From Pseudomonas sp. GV085 (GTDB lineage: Bacteria > Pseudomonadota > Gammaproteobacteria > Pseudomonadales > Pseudomonadaceae), in assembly GCF_003050925.1 (NCBI RefSeq), contig NZ_QAOV01000020.1, forward strand, positions 1 to 64,000: a DNA stretch of 64,000 bases, read 5' to 3'. Both the position numbers and the translations under genes were made by a program. Position 1 is the stretch's first letter, and each line of letters starts with the position of its first letter. Shown here piece after piece: positions 50,257-58,361 of this stretch. The notes under the pieces were generated by a model. The model did no database searches and had not been told where the DNA came from. It saw nothing but the letters and a program-made list of their open reading frames with translations.

Positions 50257-51438
50257 TTACGCTCGCTCGAGCGCCAGTGCCACGCCCTGACCACCTCCGA
50301 TACACAGGGTGGCGAGGCCTTTTTTGGCGTCGCGCTTGAGCATTTCATGCAGCAGGGTCACCAGCACGCGGCAACCCGAGGCCCCGATCGGGTGACCCAA
50401 GGCAATGGCGCCGCCGTTGACGTTGACCTTGTTCAAGTCCCATTCCAGGTCCTTGGCCACCGCCAGGGATTGCGCGGCGAAGGCTTCGTTGGCTTCAACC
50501 AGCTCAAGCTGGTCGATGTTCCAGCCGGCCTTGTCCAGGCAGCGGCGCGTGGCCGACACCGGGCCGATGCCCATGATCGCCGGATCGACGCCTGCGTTGG
50601 CGTAGGCGGCGATTTTCGCCAGTACCGGCAGGCCGAGGGCCTTGGCCTTTTCAGCGCTCATCAGGATCACGGCCGCGGCACCGTCGTTCAGCGACGAGGC
50701 GTTGCCGGCGGTCACCGAACCGTCTTTCTTGAAGGCCGGCTTGAGCTTGCCCAGGGATTCGGCGGTGGTGCCGGCCCGTGGCTGCTCGTCGGTGGCGAAG
50801 GACAGCGGATCGCCCTTGCGCTGCGGGATCAGGATCGGGGTGATTTCATCGACGAAGCGCCCGGCTTCGATGGCGGCCACGGCTTTCTGTTGCGAGGCGG
50901 CGGCGAACGCGTCCTGCTGCTCGCGAGTCAGGCTGTACTTCTCGGCCAGGTTCTCGGCGGTGATGCCCATGTGGAAATCGTTGAATGCATCCCACAGGCC
51001 ATCGCTGATCATGGTGTCGACGATTTGCGCGTGGCCCATGCGCAGGCCGGTGCGGGCGCCGGGCATCACGTAGTTGGCCAGGCTCATGTTTTCCTGGCCG
51101 CCGGCGATGATCACTTCGGCATCGCCGCAGCGAATCGCCTGGGCGCCCAGGTGCAGGGCCTTGAGACCCGAGCCGCAGACCTTGTTCAGGGTCATGGCCG
51201 GCACGGCGAAGGGCAGGCCGGCCTTGATCGCGGCCTGGCGTGCAGGGTTTTGCCCGGCGCCGGCGGTCAGCACCTGGCCCATGATCACTTCATCGACTTG
51301 CGCAGGGTCCAGGCCGGTTTGTGCCAGCAACTGGCGGATCACCGCAGCGCCCAGGTCAACCGCGGACACATTGGCCAGGGATCCCTGGAAGCTGCCGATC
51401 GCGGTGCGCGTGGCGGCAACAATGACGACTTCTTGCAT
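50257..51438 (-). CDS. atoB: Acetyl-CoA C-acetyltransferase (thiolase)
   Basis: A 393-residue biosynthetic-type thiolase that cleaves acetoacetyl-CoA to two acetyl-CoA. The nucleophilic Cys88 is in LNKVCGSGLKALHLG, the His in GHPIGASGCR and the second Cys in CIGGGQGVAL. The length matches the family. ATG 51438 has GAGGA nine bases upstream, overlapping the end of scoB. It is the last gene of the acetoacetate operon scoA-scoB-atoB, allowing growth on acetoacetate or 3-hydroxybutyrate. Confidence 0.95.
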   Translation of the reverse strand: MQEVVIVAATRTAIGSFQGSLANVSAVDLGAAVIRQLLAQTGLDPAQVDEVIMGQVLTAGAGQNPARQAAIKAGLPFAVPAMTLNKVCGSGLKALHLGAQAIRCGDAEVIIAGGQENMSLANYVMPGARTGLRMGHAQIVDTMISDGLWDAFNDFHMGITAENLAEKYSLTREQQDAFAAASQQKAVAAIEAGRFVDEITPILIPQRKGDPLSFATDEQPRAGTTAESLGKLKPAFKKDGSVTAGNASSLNDGAAAVILMSAEKAKALGLPVLAKIAAYANAGVDPAIMGIGPVSATRRCLDKAGWNIDQLELVEANEAFAAQSLAVAKDLEWDLNKVNVNGGAIALGHPIGASGCRVLVTLLHEMLKRDAKKGLATLCIGGGQGVALALERA

Positions 51439-51449
51439 GGAATGATTCC

Positions 51450-52115
51450 TCACTGGGCAGCGAACTGCATTTCCGGCACGTGGTCCGGCACGATCAGTTT
51501 ACCGGCAGTCTTGGCGACGATCTCTTCGACGCTGACGCCCGGTGCACGCTCTTTCAAAATGAACGCGCCGTTTTCGATTTCCAGGTAAGCCAGGTCGGTC
51601 AGTACGCGCTTGATGCATCCGGCGCCGGTCAACGGCAGGCTGCATTGGGACAACAGCTTGGACTCACCGTCCTTGGACGCGTGGGTCATGATGACGATGA
51701 TGTTGTCGGCGCCGGCTACCAGGTCCATCGCGCCGCCCATGCCCTTGACCAGTTTGCCGGGGATCATCCACGAGGCGATGTTGCCTTGCACGTCCACCTC
51801 AAAGGCGCCCAACACGGTCAGGTCGACATGACCACCGCGGATCATCGCGAAGGATTCGGCGGAGGAGAAAATCGACGCGCCGGTACGCGCGGTCACGGTT
51901 TGCTTGCCGGCGTTGATCATGTCGGCATCGATGGTTTCTTCAGTAGGAAAAGGACCCATGCCCAACAAGCCGTTTTCCGATTGCAGCATGACTTCCATGC
52001 CTTCGGGGATGTAGTTGGCGACCAGGGTCGGAATGCCGATACCCAGGTTCACGTAGAAGCCGTCCTGCATTTCGCGGGCGACGCGCTGAGCCATTTGTTC
52101 GCGGGAAAGTGCCAT
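51450..52115 (-). CDS. scoB: 3-oxoacid CoA-transferase subunit B
   Basis: A 221-residue subunit of succinyl-CoA:3-ketoacid CoA-transferase (also called AtoA). The catalytic Glu lies in MLQSENGLLGMGPFPTEE near residue 47. VNLGIGIPTLVANYIPEG is the family start. It combines with ScoA to activate acetoacetate to acetoacetyl-CoA, the substrate of the thiolase downstream. It lies 36 bases after scoA and 11 before the atoB start. Confidence 0.95.
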   Translation of the reverse strand: MALSREQMAQRVAREMQDGFYVNLGIGIPTLVANYIPEGMEVMLQSENGLLGMGPFPTEETIDADMINAGKQTVTARTGASIFSSAESFAMIRGGHVDLTVLGAFEVDVQGNIASWMIPGKLVKGMGGAMDLVAGADNIIVIMTHASKDGESKLLSQCSLPLTGAGCIKRVLTDLAYLEIENGAFILKERAPGVSVEEIVAKTAGKLIVPDHVPEMQFAAQ

Positions 52116-52151
52116 TGTCGTTATTCCTTCATTCGGTCCGGGGGCAGGGGA

Positions 52152-52850
52152 TCACTTACGCACGGTGCGCTGTTCGATGCGCTTCTCGAACGTGCCGCAG
52201 ATGATCCGGTCGACGTAGATGCCAGGGGTGTGGATCTGCGCCGGGTCCAGCTCGCCGGGTTCGACGATTTCTTCGACTTCGACCACGGTGATCTTGCCGG
52301 CGGTGGCGGCCAGCGGGTTGAAGTTCTGGGCCGTGTGGCGATAGATCACGTTACCGAAATGGTCGGCTTTCCAGCCTTTGACGATGGCGAAGTCGCCGGT
52401 GATGGACTCTTCCATCAGGTACTTGCGGCCATGGAATTCGCGGACTTCCTTGCCGTCGGCGACAGGCGTGCCAACGCCGGTAGCGGTGAAGAAGGCCGGG
52501 ATGCCGGCACCGCCTGCGCGCATTTTTTCAGCGAGGGTGCCTTGCGGGGTCAGGGTGACTTCGATTTCGCCGTTGAGCAGTTGCTCTTCGAACAGCTTGT
52601 TTTCGCCGACGTAGGACGCCACCACTTTGCTGATCTGGCGGTCGGTCAGCAGTACGCCGAGGCCGAAACCGTCGACGCCGCAGTTGTTGGAAACCACGGT
52701 GAGGTCGCGAGTACCTTTGCGCTTGATCTCGTTGATCAGGTTTTCCGGGATCCCGCACAGGCCGAAGCCGCCGGCGATCACGGTCATGCCGTCTTCAAGA
52801 CCTGCCAACGCTTCCTCGTAGGAACTCACGCGCTTGTCGAAACCTGCCAT
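52152..52850 (-). CDS. scoA: 3-oxoacid CoA-transferase subunit A
   Basis: A 232-residue CoA-transferase subunit (AtoD). VIAGGFGLCGIPENLINEI is the CoA-binding signature near residues 26-45. The segments GGAGIPAFFTATGVGTPVADGKE and VVEVEEIVEPGELDPAQIHTPGIYVD are typical. ATG 52850 has AGAGG six bases upstream; a GTG two codons earlier is less well placed. It is the first gene of the operon, divergent from a LysR gene. Confidence 0.95.
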   Translation of the reverse strand: MAGFDKRVSSYEEALAGLEDGMTVIAGGFGLCGIPENLINEIKRKGTRDLTVVSNNCGVDGFGLGVLLTDRQISKVVASYVGENKLFEEQLLNGEIEVTLTPQGTLAEKMRAGGAGIPAFFTATGVGTPVADGKEVREFHGRKYLMEESITGDFAIVKGWKADHFGNVIYRHTAQNFNPLAATAGKITVVEVEEIVEPGELDPAQIHTPGIYVDRIICGTFEKRIEQRTVRK

Positions 52851-52969
52851 ATGCACCTCTTTTATTCTTTGTGGGCGGCTGGCTAGCCGAATGGAATGGA
52901 GTGTCTCGCTGGAGTATTCATTTGTTAAGTTGTTTTTTAAGGTTGATTAATAGATAAAACTCAACAATA

Positions 52970-53040
52970 TGTAGGGGCTGCCGAAGGCTGCGCTCTTTTG
53001 GATCAAGATCAAAAGAGCGCAGCCTTCGGCAGCTCCTACA
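52970..53040 (+). repeat. REP-like palindrome, GCTCTTTTG class
   Basis: Arms of 30 bases with a single mismatch, starting TGTAGGGGCTGCCGAAGG and mirrored at the right end, around an 11-base loop. It occupies the middle of the scoA/LysR divergent promoter region, close to the LysR start, and so lies within its leader. Confidence 0.9.
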
Positions 53041-53060
53041 ATACCCGGGAGAAATCGAGT

Positions 53061-53963
53061 ATGACCGTCAAGCAGATCCGCGCCTTTCTGGCCGTAGCCC
53101 AGAGCCTGAGCTTTGCCGTGGCCTGCGAACGCCTGCACCTGTCGCAATCGGCCCTGAGCCTGACCATCAAGGCGCTGGAGGAGGGCCTGGGCGGGCGCTT
53201 GTTCACCCGCACAACGCGCAACGTGGCGCTCACCGCCGAAGGCGAATCCCTGGTGCCGCTGGCGCGCCGGCTGATCGCCGACTGGGACAATGTCGAGGAT
53301 GAACTGCGTCAACGCTTCACCCTGCAGCGCGGTCGCGTGACTCTGGCGGCGATGCCGTCGTTCGCTGGCAACCTGCTGCCGCCGATCCTCAAGACATTCC
53401 GCGCCCGTTATCCGAACGTCAACGTGACGGTCAATGACGTGATCAACGAGCAGGTGCTGGAAATGGTCCGTGACCGCCAGGTGGAACTGGGGGTGGCGTT
53501 CGAGCCGACCATGAGTTCGTCGCTGCAATTCACGCCGTTGTACATCGACCGATTTGTCGCAGTAGTGCCCCTGGATTCGGCACTGGCCGAACTCGATGAC
53601 ATCGACTGGCAAACCCTGCTCAAGGAACCGTTCATTACCTTGCAGCGACCGTCCACCGTGCGGGTCATGCTTGAAGAGCATTTGCAGGCCCGCGGCATGA
53701 AACTGCCGGTGGAGTTTGAAAGCCATCAACTGGCGACGGTCGGGCGCATGGTCGCCAGTGGCTTGGGCGTGAGCGCGGTGCCGGCCTTGTGTGCCGGGCA
53801 GATGCGTGAGCTGGGGGCGCGTTGCATCACTTTGCGTGACCCGGTGGTGGAGCGGGCGCTGGGGGTGTTGACGTTGCCCGGGGGAGAGCTGTCGGCGGCG
53901 GCGCAGGCGTTGTTTGATGTGCTGAAGGAGGAAAACCTGGGGCAGCGAGTTGCCATGAGCTGA
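53061..53963 (+). CDS. LysR-family regulator, divergent from scoA-scoB-atoB
   Basis: A 300-residue LysR regulator: MTVKQIRAFLAVAQSLSFAVACERLHLSQSALSLTIKAL forms the winged helix-turn-helix, and the effector domain starts near residue 92 (GRVTLAAMPSFAGNLLPPIL). The ATG at 53061 has GGAG about ten bases upstream. The open frame extends further upstream, but only through the palindrome. It is the likely activator of the acetoacetate operon, with acetoacetate or a CoA derivative as a plausible signal. Confidence 0.92.
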   Translation: MTVKQIRAFLAVAQSLSFAVACERLHLSQSALSLTIKALEEGLGGRLFTRTTRNVALTAEGESLVPLARRLIADWDNVEDELRQRFTLQRGRVTLAAMPSFAGNLLPPILKTFRARYPNVNVTVNDVINEQVLEMVRDRQVELGVAFEPTMSSSLQFTPLYIDRFVAVVPLDSALAELDDIDWQTLLKEPFITLQRPSTVRVMLEEHLQARGMKLPVEFESHQLATVGRMVASGLGVSAVPALCAGQMRELGARCITLRDPVVERALGVLTLPGGELSAAAQALFDVLKEENLGQRVAMS

Positions 53964-53974
53964 ACACAATCTCC

Positions 53975-54066
53975 CTGTAGGAGTGAGCCTGCTCGCGATG
54001 GCGCAGTGTCAGTCGACAACGATGTTGTATGTGCTGGCCCCATCGCGAGCAGGCTCACTCCTACAG
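53975..54066 (+). repeat. REPIN (REP doublet)
   Basis: CTGTAGGAGTGAGCCTGCTCG left and CGAGCAGGCTCACTCCTACAG right. Both arms carry the same GAGTGAG change in place of GAGCGAG, a compensated pair that argues for selection on, or copying of, the whole hairpin. It lies between convergent genes. Confidence 0.92.
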
Positions 54067-54079
54067 GGATTGGGTTTTG

Positions 54080-54922
54080 TCAGTGGTTAAGGCGTTGGGC
54101 CAATAACGGAAGAAACTGCTCGCATGCCCCCTCGATCTTCAAGTCCAGCATCTCATCGGCCCGGGTCTTGCCCAGGTTGATCGCGATCAACGGCTTGCCC
54201 TGATCCACCACCGCCTGGCACAGACGAAATGCCGAATAGGCCATCAACGAAGACCCGAGCACCAACAACCCGGCAGCCCGTTCAACGGTCACCATCGCCT
54301 TGGCCGCCGTGGCCTGCGCAACGTTCTCGCCAAAGAACACCACATCCGGCTTCATCCGTTCCCCGGCGCAATGCGGGCAGTTCGGGACCTGGAAGCGTGC
54401 CTCGAAGGCCGGGTCGAGCAAGGTGTCGCCGTCCGGCGCCTGTACCGCGTCGACGCCGGCCAGGTACGGGTTCTGTGTTTCCATCAGGCGCTGGATCGAA
54501 TCGCGCTCGCTGCGCCGACCGCAATCCAGGCACAAAACCCGGTGCAGACTGCCGTGGAGCTCGATCACGTCATGGCTGCCGGCCTGGTCGTGCAGGGTGT
54601 CGACGTTCTGGGTGATCAACCCGCTGATCTGCCGCGTGCCTTGCAAACGGGCCAGGGTGTCGTGGGCCACGTTCGGCTGCGCCAGACGCACCCGTGGCCA
54701 GCCGAGCATCGCCCGCGCCCAATAGCGCCGCCGGGACTCCGGGGCCGAGAGAAATTCCTGGTACATCATCGGCTGCCGGCCACGCCGCACGCCCTGGTTG
54801 TCGCGATAATCCGGAATACCCGATGGCGTGCTGATACCGGCTCCGGTCAGCACGGCGAACGGCGCGTCGGCCATGAGCTGATGGAGGCGATCGAGCTGTT
54901 CATGGATCAGGCGGTCAAGCAT
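54080..54922 (-). CDS. NAD-dependent protein deacylase (sirtuin, class II-like)
   Basis: A 280-residue Sir2-family enzyme. It has GAGIS (27-31) and IPDYRD for NAD binding, QNVD (105-108), catalytic His123 in ELHGS, a zinc pair C131/C134 (CLDC) and a second pair C182/C185 (CPHC). The arrangement, with about 47 residues between the zinc pairs, is like SIRT4-type class II bacterial sirtuins. ATG 54922 is preceded only by CAGG, which comes from the tip of the adjacent REPIN. The targets are unknown. Confidence 0.92.
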   Translation of the reverse strand: MLDRLIHEQLDRLHQLMADAPFAVLTGAGISTPSGIPDYRDNQGVRRGRQPMMYQEFLSAPESRRRYWARAMLGWPRVRLAQPNVAHDTLARLQGTRQISGLITQNVDTLHDQAGSHDVIELHGSLHRVLCLDCGRRSERDSIQRLMETQNPYLAGVDAVQAPDGDTLLDPAFEARFQVPNCPHCAGERMKPDVVFFGENVAQATAAKAMVTVERAAGLLVLGSSLMAYSAFRLCQAVVDQGKPLIAINLGKTRADEMLDLKIEGACEQFLPLLAQRLNH

Positions 54923-54932
54923 GTCGGGAAAC

Positions 54933-55034
54933 CTGTAGGAGCGAGCTTGCTCGCGATGGTCGTCAACGATAACACTGTAAGCCTGACACCCCGCGGCGTG
55001 ATCACGTTCATCGCGAGCGGGCTCGCTCCTACAG
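54933..55034 (+). repeat. REPIN (REP doublet) upstream of the sirtuin gene
   Basis: CTGTAGGAGCGAGCTTGCTCG left, CGAGCGGGCTCGCTCCTACAG right. Spacer GTCGTCAACGATAACACTG is of the GTTAACG lineage. It lies between the methyltransferase stop and the sirtuin start, 10 bases from the latter, so it is in the leader of that gene. Confidence 0.9.
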
Positions 55035-55047
55035 ATGGCGGCGAAGA

Positions 55048-56097
55048 TTATTTACGCGCCTCCAGTATCAGGTTGAACGGCGTTTCCGTGGCCCGGCGAA
55101 AACGGCTGAATCCAGCCTCGCTGAACACCTTGCGCAACCGCGCTTCACCGGCCTGGGCGCCGAGGCCGAGGCCGACTTCCTGGGACAGCGAGTTGGGCGT
55201 GCAGATGAAGGTCGAGGCCGCGTAGAACAGGCGTCCGACCGGGTTGACGTTGTCGTCGAGCAAGTCGTTGGCGTAGGGCTCGACCAGCAGCACCGTGCCG
55301 TCGTCCTTCAGCGATTCATAAGCGTGTTTGGCCGCACCTACCGGGTCGCCCATGTCGTGCAGGCAGTCGAAGTAGCAGATCAGGTCGTAGTCGCTGCCTG
55401 GGTAGCTTTTGGCTGTGCCCTGGAAGAACCTGGCCCGGCTGGATACACCGCCTTCTTCGGCGCGTTGGGTGGCAACGGTAACGGAGGGCGCGTGGTAGTC
55501 GAAACCGACGAAGCGCGAATCCGGAAACGCCTGGGCCATGATCACCGTGGAGGCACCATGGCCGCAGCCGATGTCCGCCACTTTGGCCCCGGCTTCCAGT
55601 TTGGCCACCACACCGTCGAGGGCCGGCAACCATTCGGCGACCAAGTGGGCTTTGTAGCCGGGGCGGAAGAAGCGTTCGGTGCCGCTGAACATGCACGGAT
55701 GGTGATCGCCCCAGGGCAGGGCGCCGTTGCCGCGCATGGCGTTGACCAGCTTGTCCTTGTCGTGGAAAAACGACGCGACTACGCTGATCCCGCCCGCCAC
55801 ATAGACCGGTGAGTCTTCGTTTGCCAAAGCCATGGCCTGCTCTTCGGGCAGGCGGAACTGGCCATCATGGTGTTCCATGTAGCCGGAGGCGGCATGGGCG
55901 CTGAGCCATTCGCGCAGCAGGCGGGTGTTGCAGCCGGTTTTCCCGGCAAGGGTTTCGGGGGTGATCGGCTGACTGTCGGCCATCGCCCGGTACAGGCCGA
56001 GCTCTTCGCCGAGGATGACGTTGGCGAGCATCGCCGCGCCGCCCATGTCATTCACCAGTTTACCCATGAAATCGTTGAGTCTGGCCTCGTCCATCAT
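55048..56097 (-). CDS. Class I SAM-dependent methyltransferase
   Basis: A 349-residue methyltransferase with an N-terminal winged-helix dimerisation domain (about 15-85, TPETLAGKTGCNTRLLREWLSAHAASGYM) and a Rossmann domain whose motif I reads VADIGCGHGASTVIMAQAFP (about 173-192). DLICYFDCLHDMGDP and GTVLLVEPYA are the next motifs. The architecture resembles O-methyltransferases and a group related to the ring-methylating enzymes of secondary metabolism; the acceptor is not known. AAGGAG is five bases before ATG 56097. Confidence 0.9.
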   Translation of the reverse strand: MMDEARLNDFMGKLVNDMGGAAMLANVILGEELGLYRAMADSQPITPETLAGKTGCNTRLLREWLSAHAASGYMEHHDGQFRLPEEQAMALANEDSPVYVAGGISVVASFFHDKDKLVNAMRGNGALPWGDHHPCMFSGTERFFRPGYKAHLVAEWLPALDGVVAKLEAGAKVADIGCGHGASTVIMAQAFPDSRFVGFDYHAPSVTVATQRAEEGGVSSRARFFQGTAKSYPGSDYDLICYFDCLHDMGDPVGAAKHAYESLKDDGTVLLVEPYANDLLDDNVNPVGRLFYAASTFICTPNSLSQEVGLGLGAQAGEARLRKVFSEAGFSRFRRATETPFNLILEARK

Positions 56098-56527
56098 GTG
56101 TGCTCCTTAAGCAGGATCATGGTCCAGGGGCGGTGTCTGGCGAGGTGTTCGCCGCTGGGCGGTGGTCGTGGGAATGTGCAGGACGCTGAGCGGGCCCTGT
56201 GTGCGTTGAGTTTAGTTCGGGGCGTGTGTACTGCTGTCTCGAGCGACGAAAGCCTCCCTGACTGACACTAAACCCCTGTGGGAGCGAGCCTGCTCGCGAA
56301 GGCGGCGGATCAGCCACCATTAGCATTGAATGTAAATCCGCTATCGCGAGCAAGCCCGCTCCCACAAGGGATTTGTGTCGTGTATTCCATTGTGTCCAAC
56401 CCCGGTTTCGATACACAGACACCCATTGTCGGCCCCTGTCGAACACAGTCCCGATACACCCCTTCGATTAACTGTGTCTCAAGGCGGGCACCTGCCCGCA
56501 ATCCTGGACACATGCGAGATCGACACC
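56098..56527. other. Intergenic region upstream of the MNIO gene
   Basis: A 430-base region with a REPIN (56278-56367) and a 160-base promoter segment. I looked for a bufferin-type or other Cys-containing precursor peptide on both strands and saw none. The octamer CGATACAC occurs twice (56409-56416 and 56452-56459) among several TGTGTC/GACACA stretches, which may be regulator sites. Confidence 0.6.
56278..56367 (+). repeat. REPIN (REP doublet)
   Basis: TGTGGGAGCGAGCCTGCTCGC left, GCGAGCAAGCCCGCTCCCACA right. Spacer GATCAGCCACCATTAGCATT resembles, more distantly, the spacer of the 19789 and 20625 copies. Confidence 0.9.
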
Positions 56528-57370
56528 ATGCAGACATCCATTGCCCCCGTAGGCAGGGCCAGCGCAGGGCTTGGCCTGCGTCGCGGTTTACTCAAAGAAC
56601 TGCAAGCGGCCCCGACCGGCCATTTCGACTTTCTGGAAGTCGCGCCGGAGAACTGGATCGGCATCGGCGGTGCCCATGGTGCGGCGCTGCGGGCGCTGGC
56701 CGAGCGTTATCCGTTGTCCTGTCACGGCCTGTCCCTGTCCCTGGGCGGGGCGTCGCCGCTGGACGTCGGGTTTTTGCAGGAAATCCGGGTTTTTCTCGAT
56801 CACTACAACGTGCCGTTGTACAGCGAGCATTTGAGCTATTGCAGCGATGACGGTCACCTGTACGACCTGTTGCCGCTGCCGTTTACCGAAGAAGCGGTGC
56901 ACCACGTCGCCGCGCGTATCCGTCAGGCCCAGGACATCCTTGGCCGGCGTCTGGCGGTGGAAAACGTCTCCTACTACGCCGCGCACCGACAGGACATGGA
57001 CGAGGTGACGTTCACCAATGCGGTGTTGCGCGAGGCTGATTGCGACCTGCTGCTGGACGTCAACAATGTCTACGTCAACTCGATCAACCACGGTTTCGAT
57101 CCGCAGGCGTTTCTCGCGGGCATCGATTCGGGTCGGGTGGTGGCGATGCACATTGCCGGGCACTTCGACGAGTCCGATACCTTGAAGATCGACACCCACG
57201 GTGCCTCGGTGAAACCGGCGGTGTGGTCGTTGCTGGCCCAGGCTTATGTCCGGTTTGGCGTACAACCGACTTTGCTGGAGCGGGATTTCAACTTTCCGGC
57301 ATTCGCCGAACTGGTGGCGGAACTGCAGACCATTCGCCGCCTGCAACAGGAGGGTGTGGACCGTGGGTAA
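56528..57370 (+). CDS. MNIO-family oxidase (DUF692)
   Basis: A 280-residue TIM-barrel protein of the multinuclear non-haem iron-dependent oxidase family, which modifies Cys residues in ribosomal peptides (MbnB, TglH, BufB). The expected metal ligands are present: E37 region (FLEVAPENW), H66 (LSCHGLS), E100/H101 (YSEHLSY), E145/N146 (AVENVSYY), D177/N179/N180 (LLLDVNNVYVN), H208/H212 (MHIAGH), H224 and E251/D253 (LLERDF). It overlaps by 8 bases with its DUF2063 partner. No precursor gene is nearby. The start ATG 56528 has a weak ribosome-binding site. Confidence 0.92.
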   Translation: MQTSIAPVGRASAGLGLRRGLLKELQAAPTGHFDFLEVAPENWIGIGGAHGAALRALAERYPLSCHGLSLSLGGASPLDVGFLQEIRVFLDHYNVPLYSEHLSYCSDDGHLYDLLPLPFTEEAVHHVAARIRQAQDILGRRLAVENVSYYAAHRQDMDEVTFTNAVLREADCDLLLDVNNVYVNSINHGFDPQAFLAGIDSGRVVAMHIAGHFDESDTLKIDTHGASVKPAVWSLLAQAYVRFGVQPTLLERDFNFPAFAELVAELQTIRRLQQEGVDRG

Positions 57371-58118
57371 GCCGAATCTTTTGCAGCAACAATCCACTAT
57401 GGGCCTTTACCTGCGCGATCCTGAACAGCACGCGCCTCCCACCGAAATGGACCCGGTGCGGGCACAGGTTTACCGCGATCTGGTGTTCGCCAACCTGTCT
57501 TCGCTGCTCAGTGGCACTTTTCCTGTGCTGCTGAAGATTCTGGGGGATGAACGCTGGCGTTCGCTGGTGCGCATCTTTCTGCGGGACTACCGTGCCCGCA
57601 CGCCGAAATTCGGTGAGATCGCCCAGGAGTTTGTCGGGTTTCTCGCGGCCGGGCCTCAAGCATTGAGCGATGGGCCGTGGCCACCGTTCATGGTGGAGCT
57701 GGCGCATTACGAGTGGGTGGAAATGGCCTTGCAACAGTCCGACGCCGAGCCTCTGGTTGCCGGTGATGCTGCGTTGCTGCTGGAGCGGCCGTTGCAGGTA
57801 TCGGCGCTGGCCTGGCCGTTGGCGTATGCCTGGCCGGTGCAGCGGGTGGGGCCGGATCATCAGCCGGACGCTTTGCCTGATCAGCCGACATTGCTGCTGG
57901 TGCGGCGGGCGGAGGACTGGAGTGTGAGGTTTTCTGAATTGAGTCCGTTGGCGTGGCGGTTGTTGCAGAGAATTGAAGAGTTTCCCGAAGTGACCGGGCG
58001 TGAACAGTTGCAAGGATTGGCGGTCGAGGCGGGGCAGGTTGGTTCATCGGCGTTTTTCGAGGGTGGTCTGAGGTTGTTGCGGCAGATGCATGGGGATGGG
58101 GTTGTTGGAGTTGTTTGA
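57363..58118 (+). CDS. DUF2063 putative DNA-binding/MNIO partner protein (BufC/HvfC-like)
   Basis: A 251-residue protein of the family that accompanies DUF692 oxidases and binds precursor leader peptides in characterised systems. The N-terminal part (about 10-100) contains LRDPEQHAPP, QVYRDLVFANLSSLLSGTFPVLLKILGDERWRSLVRIFLRDYRARTP, the conserved DUF2063 core. The C-terminal part is a mixed domain with LLLVRRAEDWSVRFSELSPLAWRLLQ. GTG 57363 follows AGGAGG and overlaps the MNIO gene. Confidence 0.9.
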   Translation: MGKPNLLQQQSTMGLYLRDPEQHAPPTEMDPVRAQVYRDLVFANLSSLLSGTFPVLLKILGDERWRSLVRIFLRDYRARTPKFGEIAQEFVGFLAAGPQALSDGPWPPFMVELAHYEWVEMALQQSDAEPLVAGDAALLLERPLQVSALAWPLAYAWPVQRVGPDHQPDALPDQPTLLLVRRAEDWSVRFSELSPLAWRLLQRIEEFPEVTGREQLQGLAVEAGQVGSSAFFEGGLRLLRQMHGDGVVGVV

Positions 58119-58163
58119 TCCTGGCGGCCCGCCAGCCGATCTGATTTCGCGGATGTATCACGT

Positions 58164-58280
58164 CGTAGGAGCTGCCGAAGGCTCGGTCCGCGCTCGGGCG
58201 ATCTTTTGATCTTGATTGTCAGTAATACAGCCAAAAGATCGCAGCCTCGTTGCACTCGACAGCTCCTACCAGTTCCTACG
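58164..58280 (+). repeat. Degenerate REP-like inverted repeat
   Basis: GTAGGAGCTGCCGAAGGCTC...GATCTTTT is mirrored imperfectly by AAAAGATCGCAGCCTC...GACAGCTCCTAC. A GGTCCGCGCTCGG insert in the left arm and a GTTGCACTC insert in the right arm break the pairing. It lies between the convergent DUF2063 and NUDIX genes. Confidence 0.7.
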
Positions 58281-58361
58281 GGGAAATGCGCACGCATGAG
58301 GAATCAGGCCGGTAGGCGCCTCGGGCCCACGGAGCAGGACCGGAGCCAAAACCCACAACTA

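Noticed and set aside
49884..50348. N-terminal extension of the membrane protein at 49089-49883
   Set aside because: The extension crosses the palindrome, the partial REP and the atoB terminator and reads into atoB. A GTG with a good ribosome-binding site starts the membrane protein at 49883.
51480..52886. A 468-codon open frame antisense to scoA-scoB
   Set aside because: The minus-strand genes have clear CoA-transferase motifs and ribosome-binding sites. The antisense frame is a product of high GC third positions and has a composition unlike a protein.
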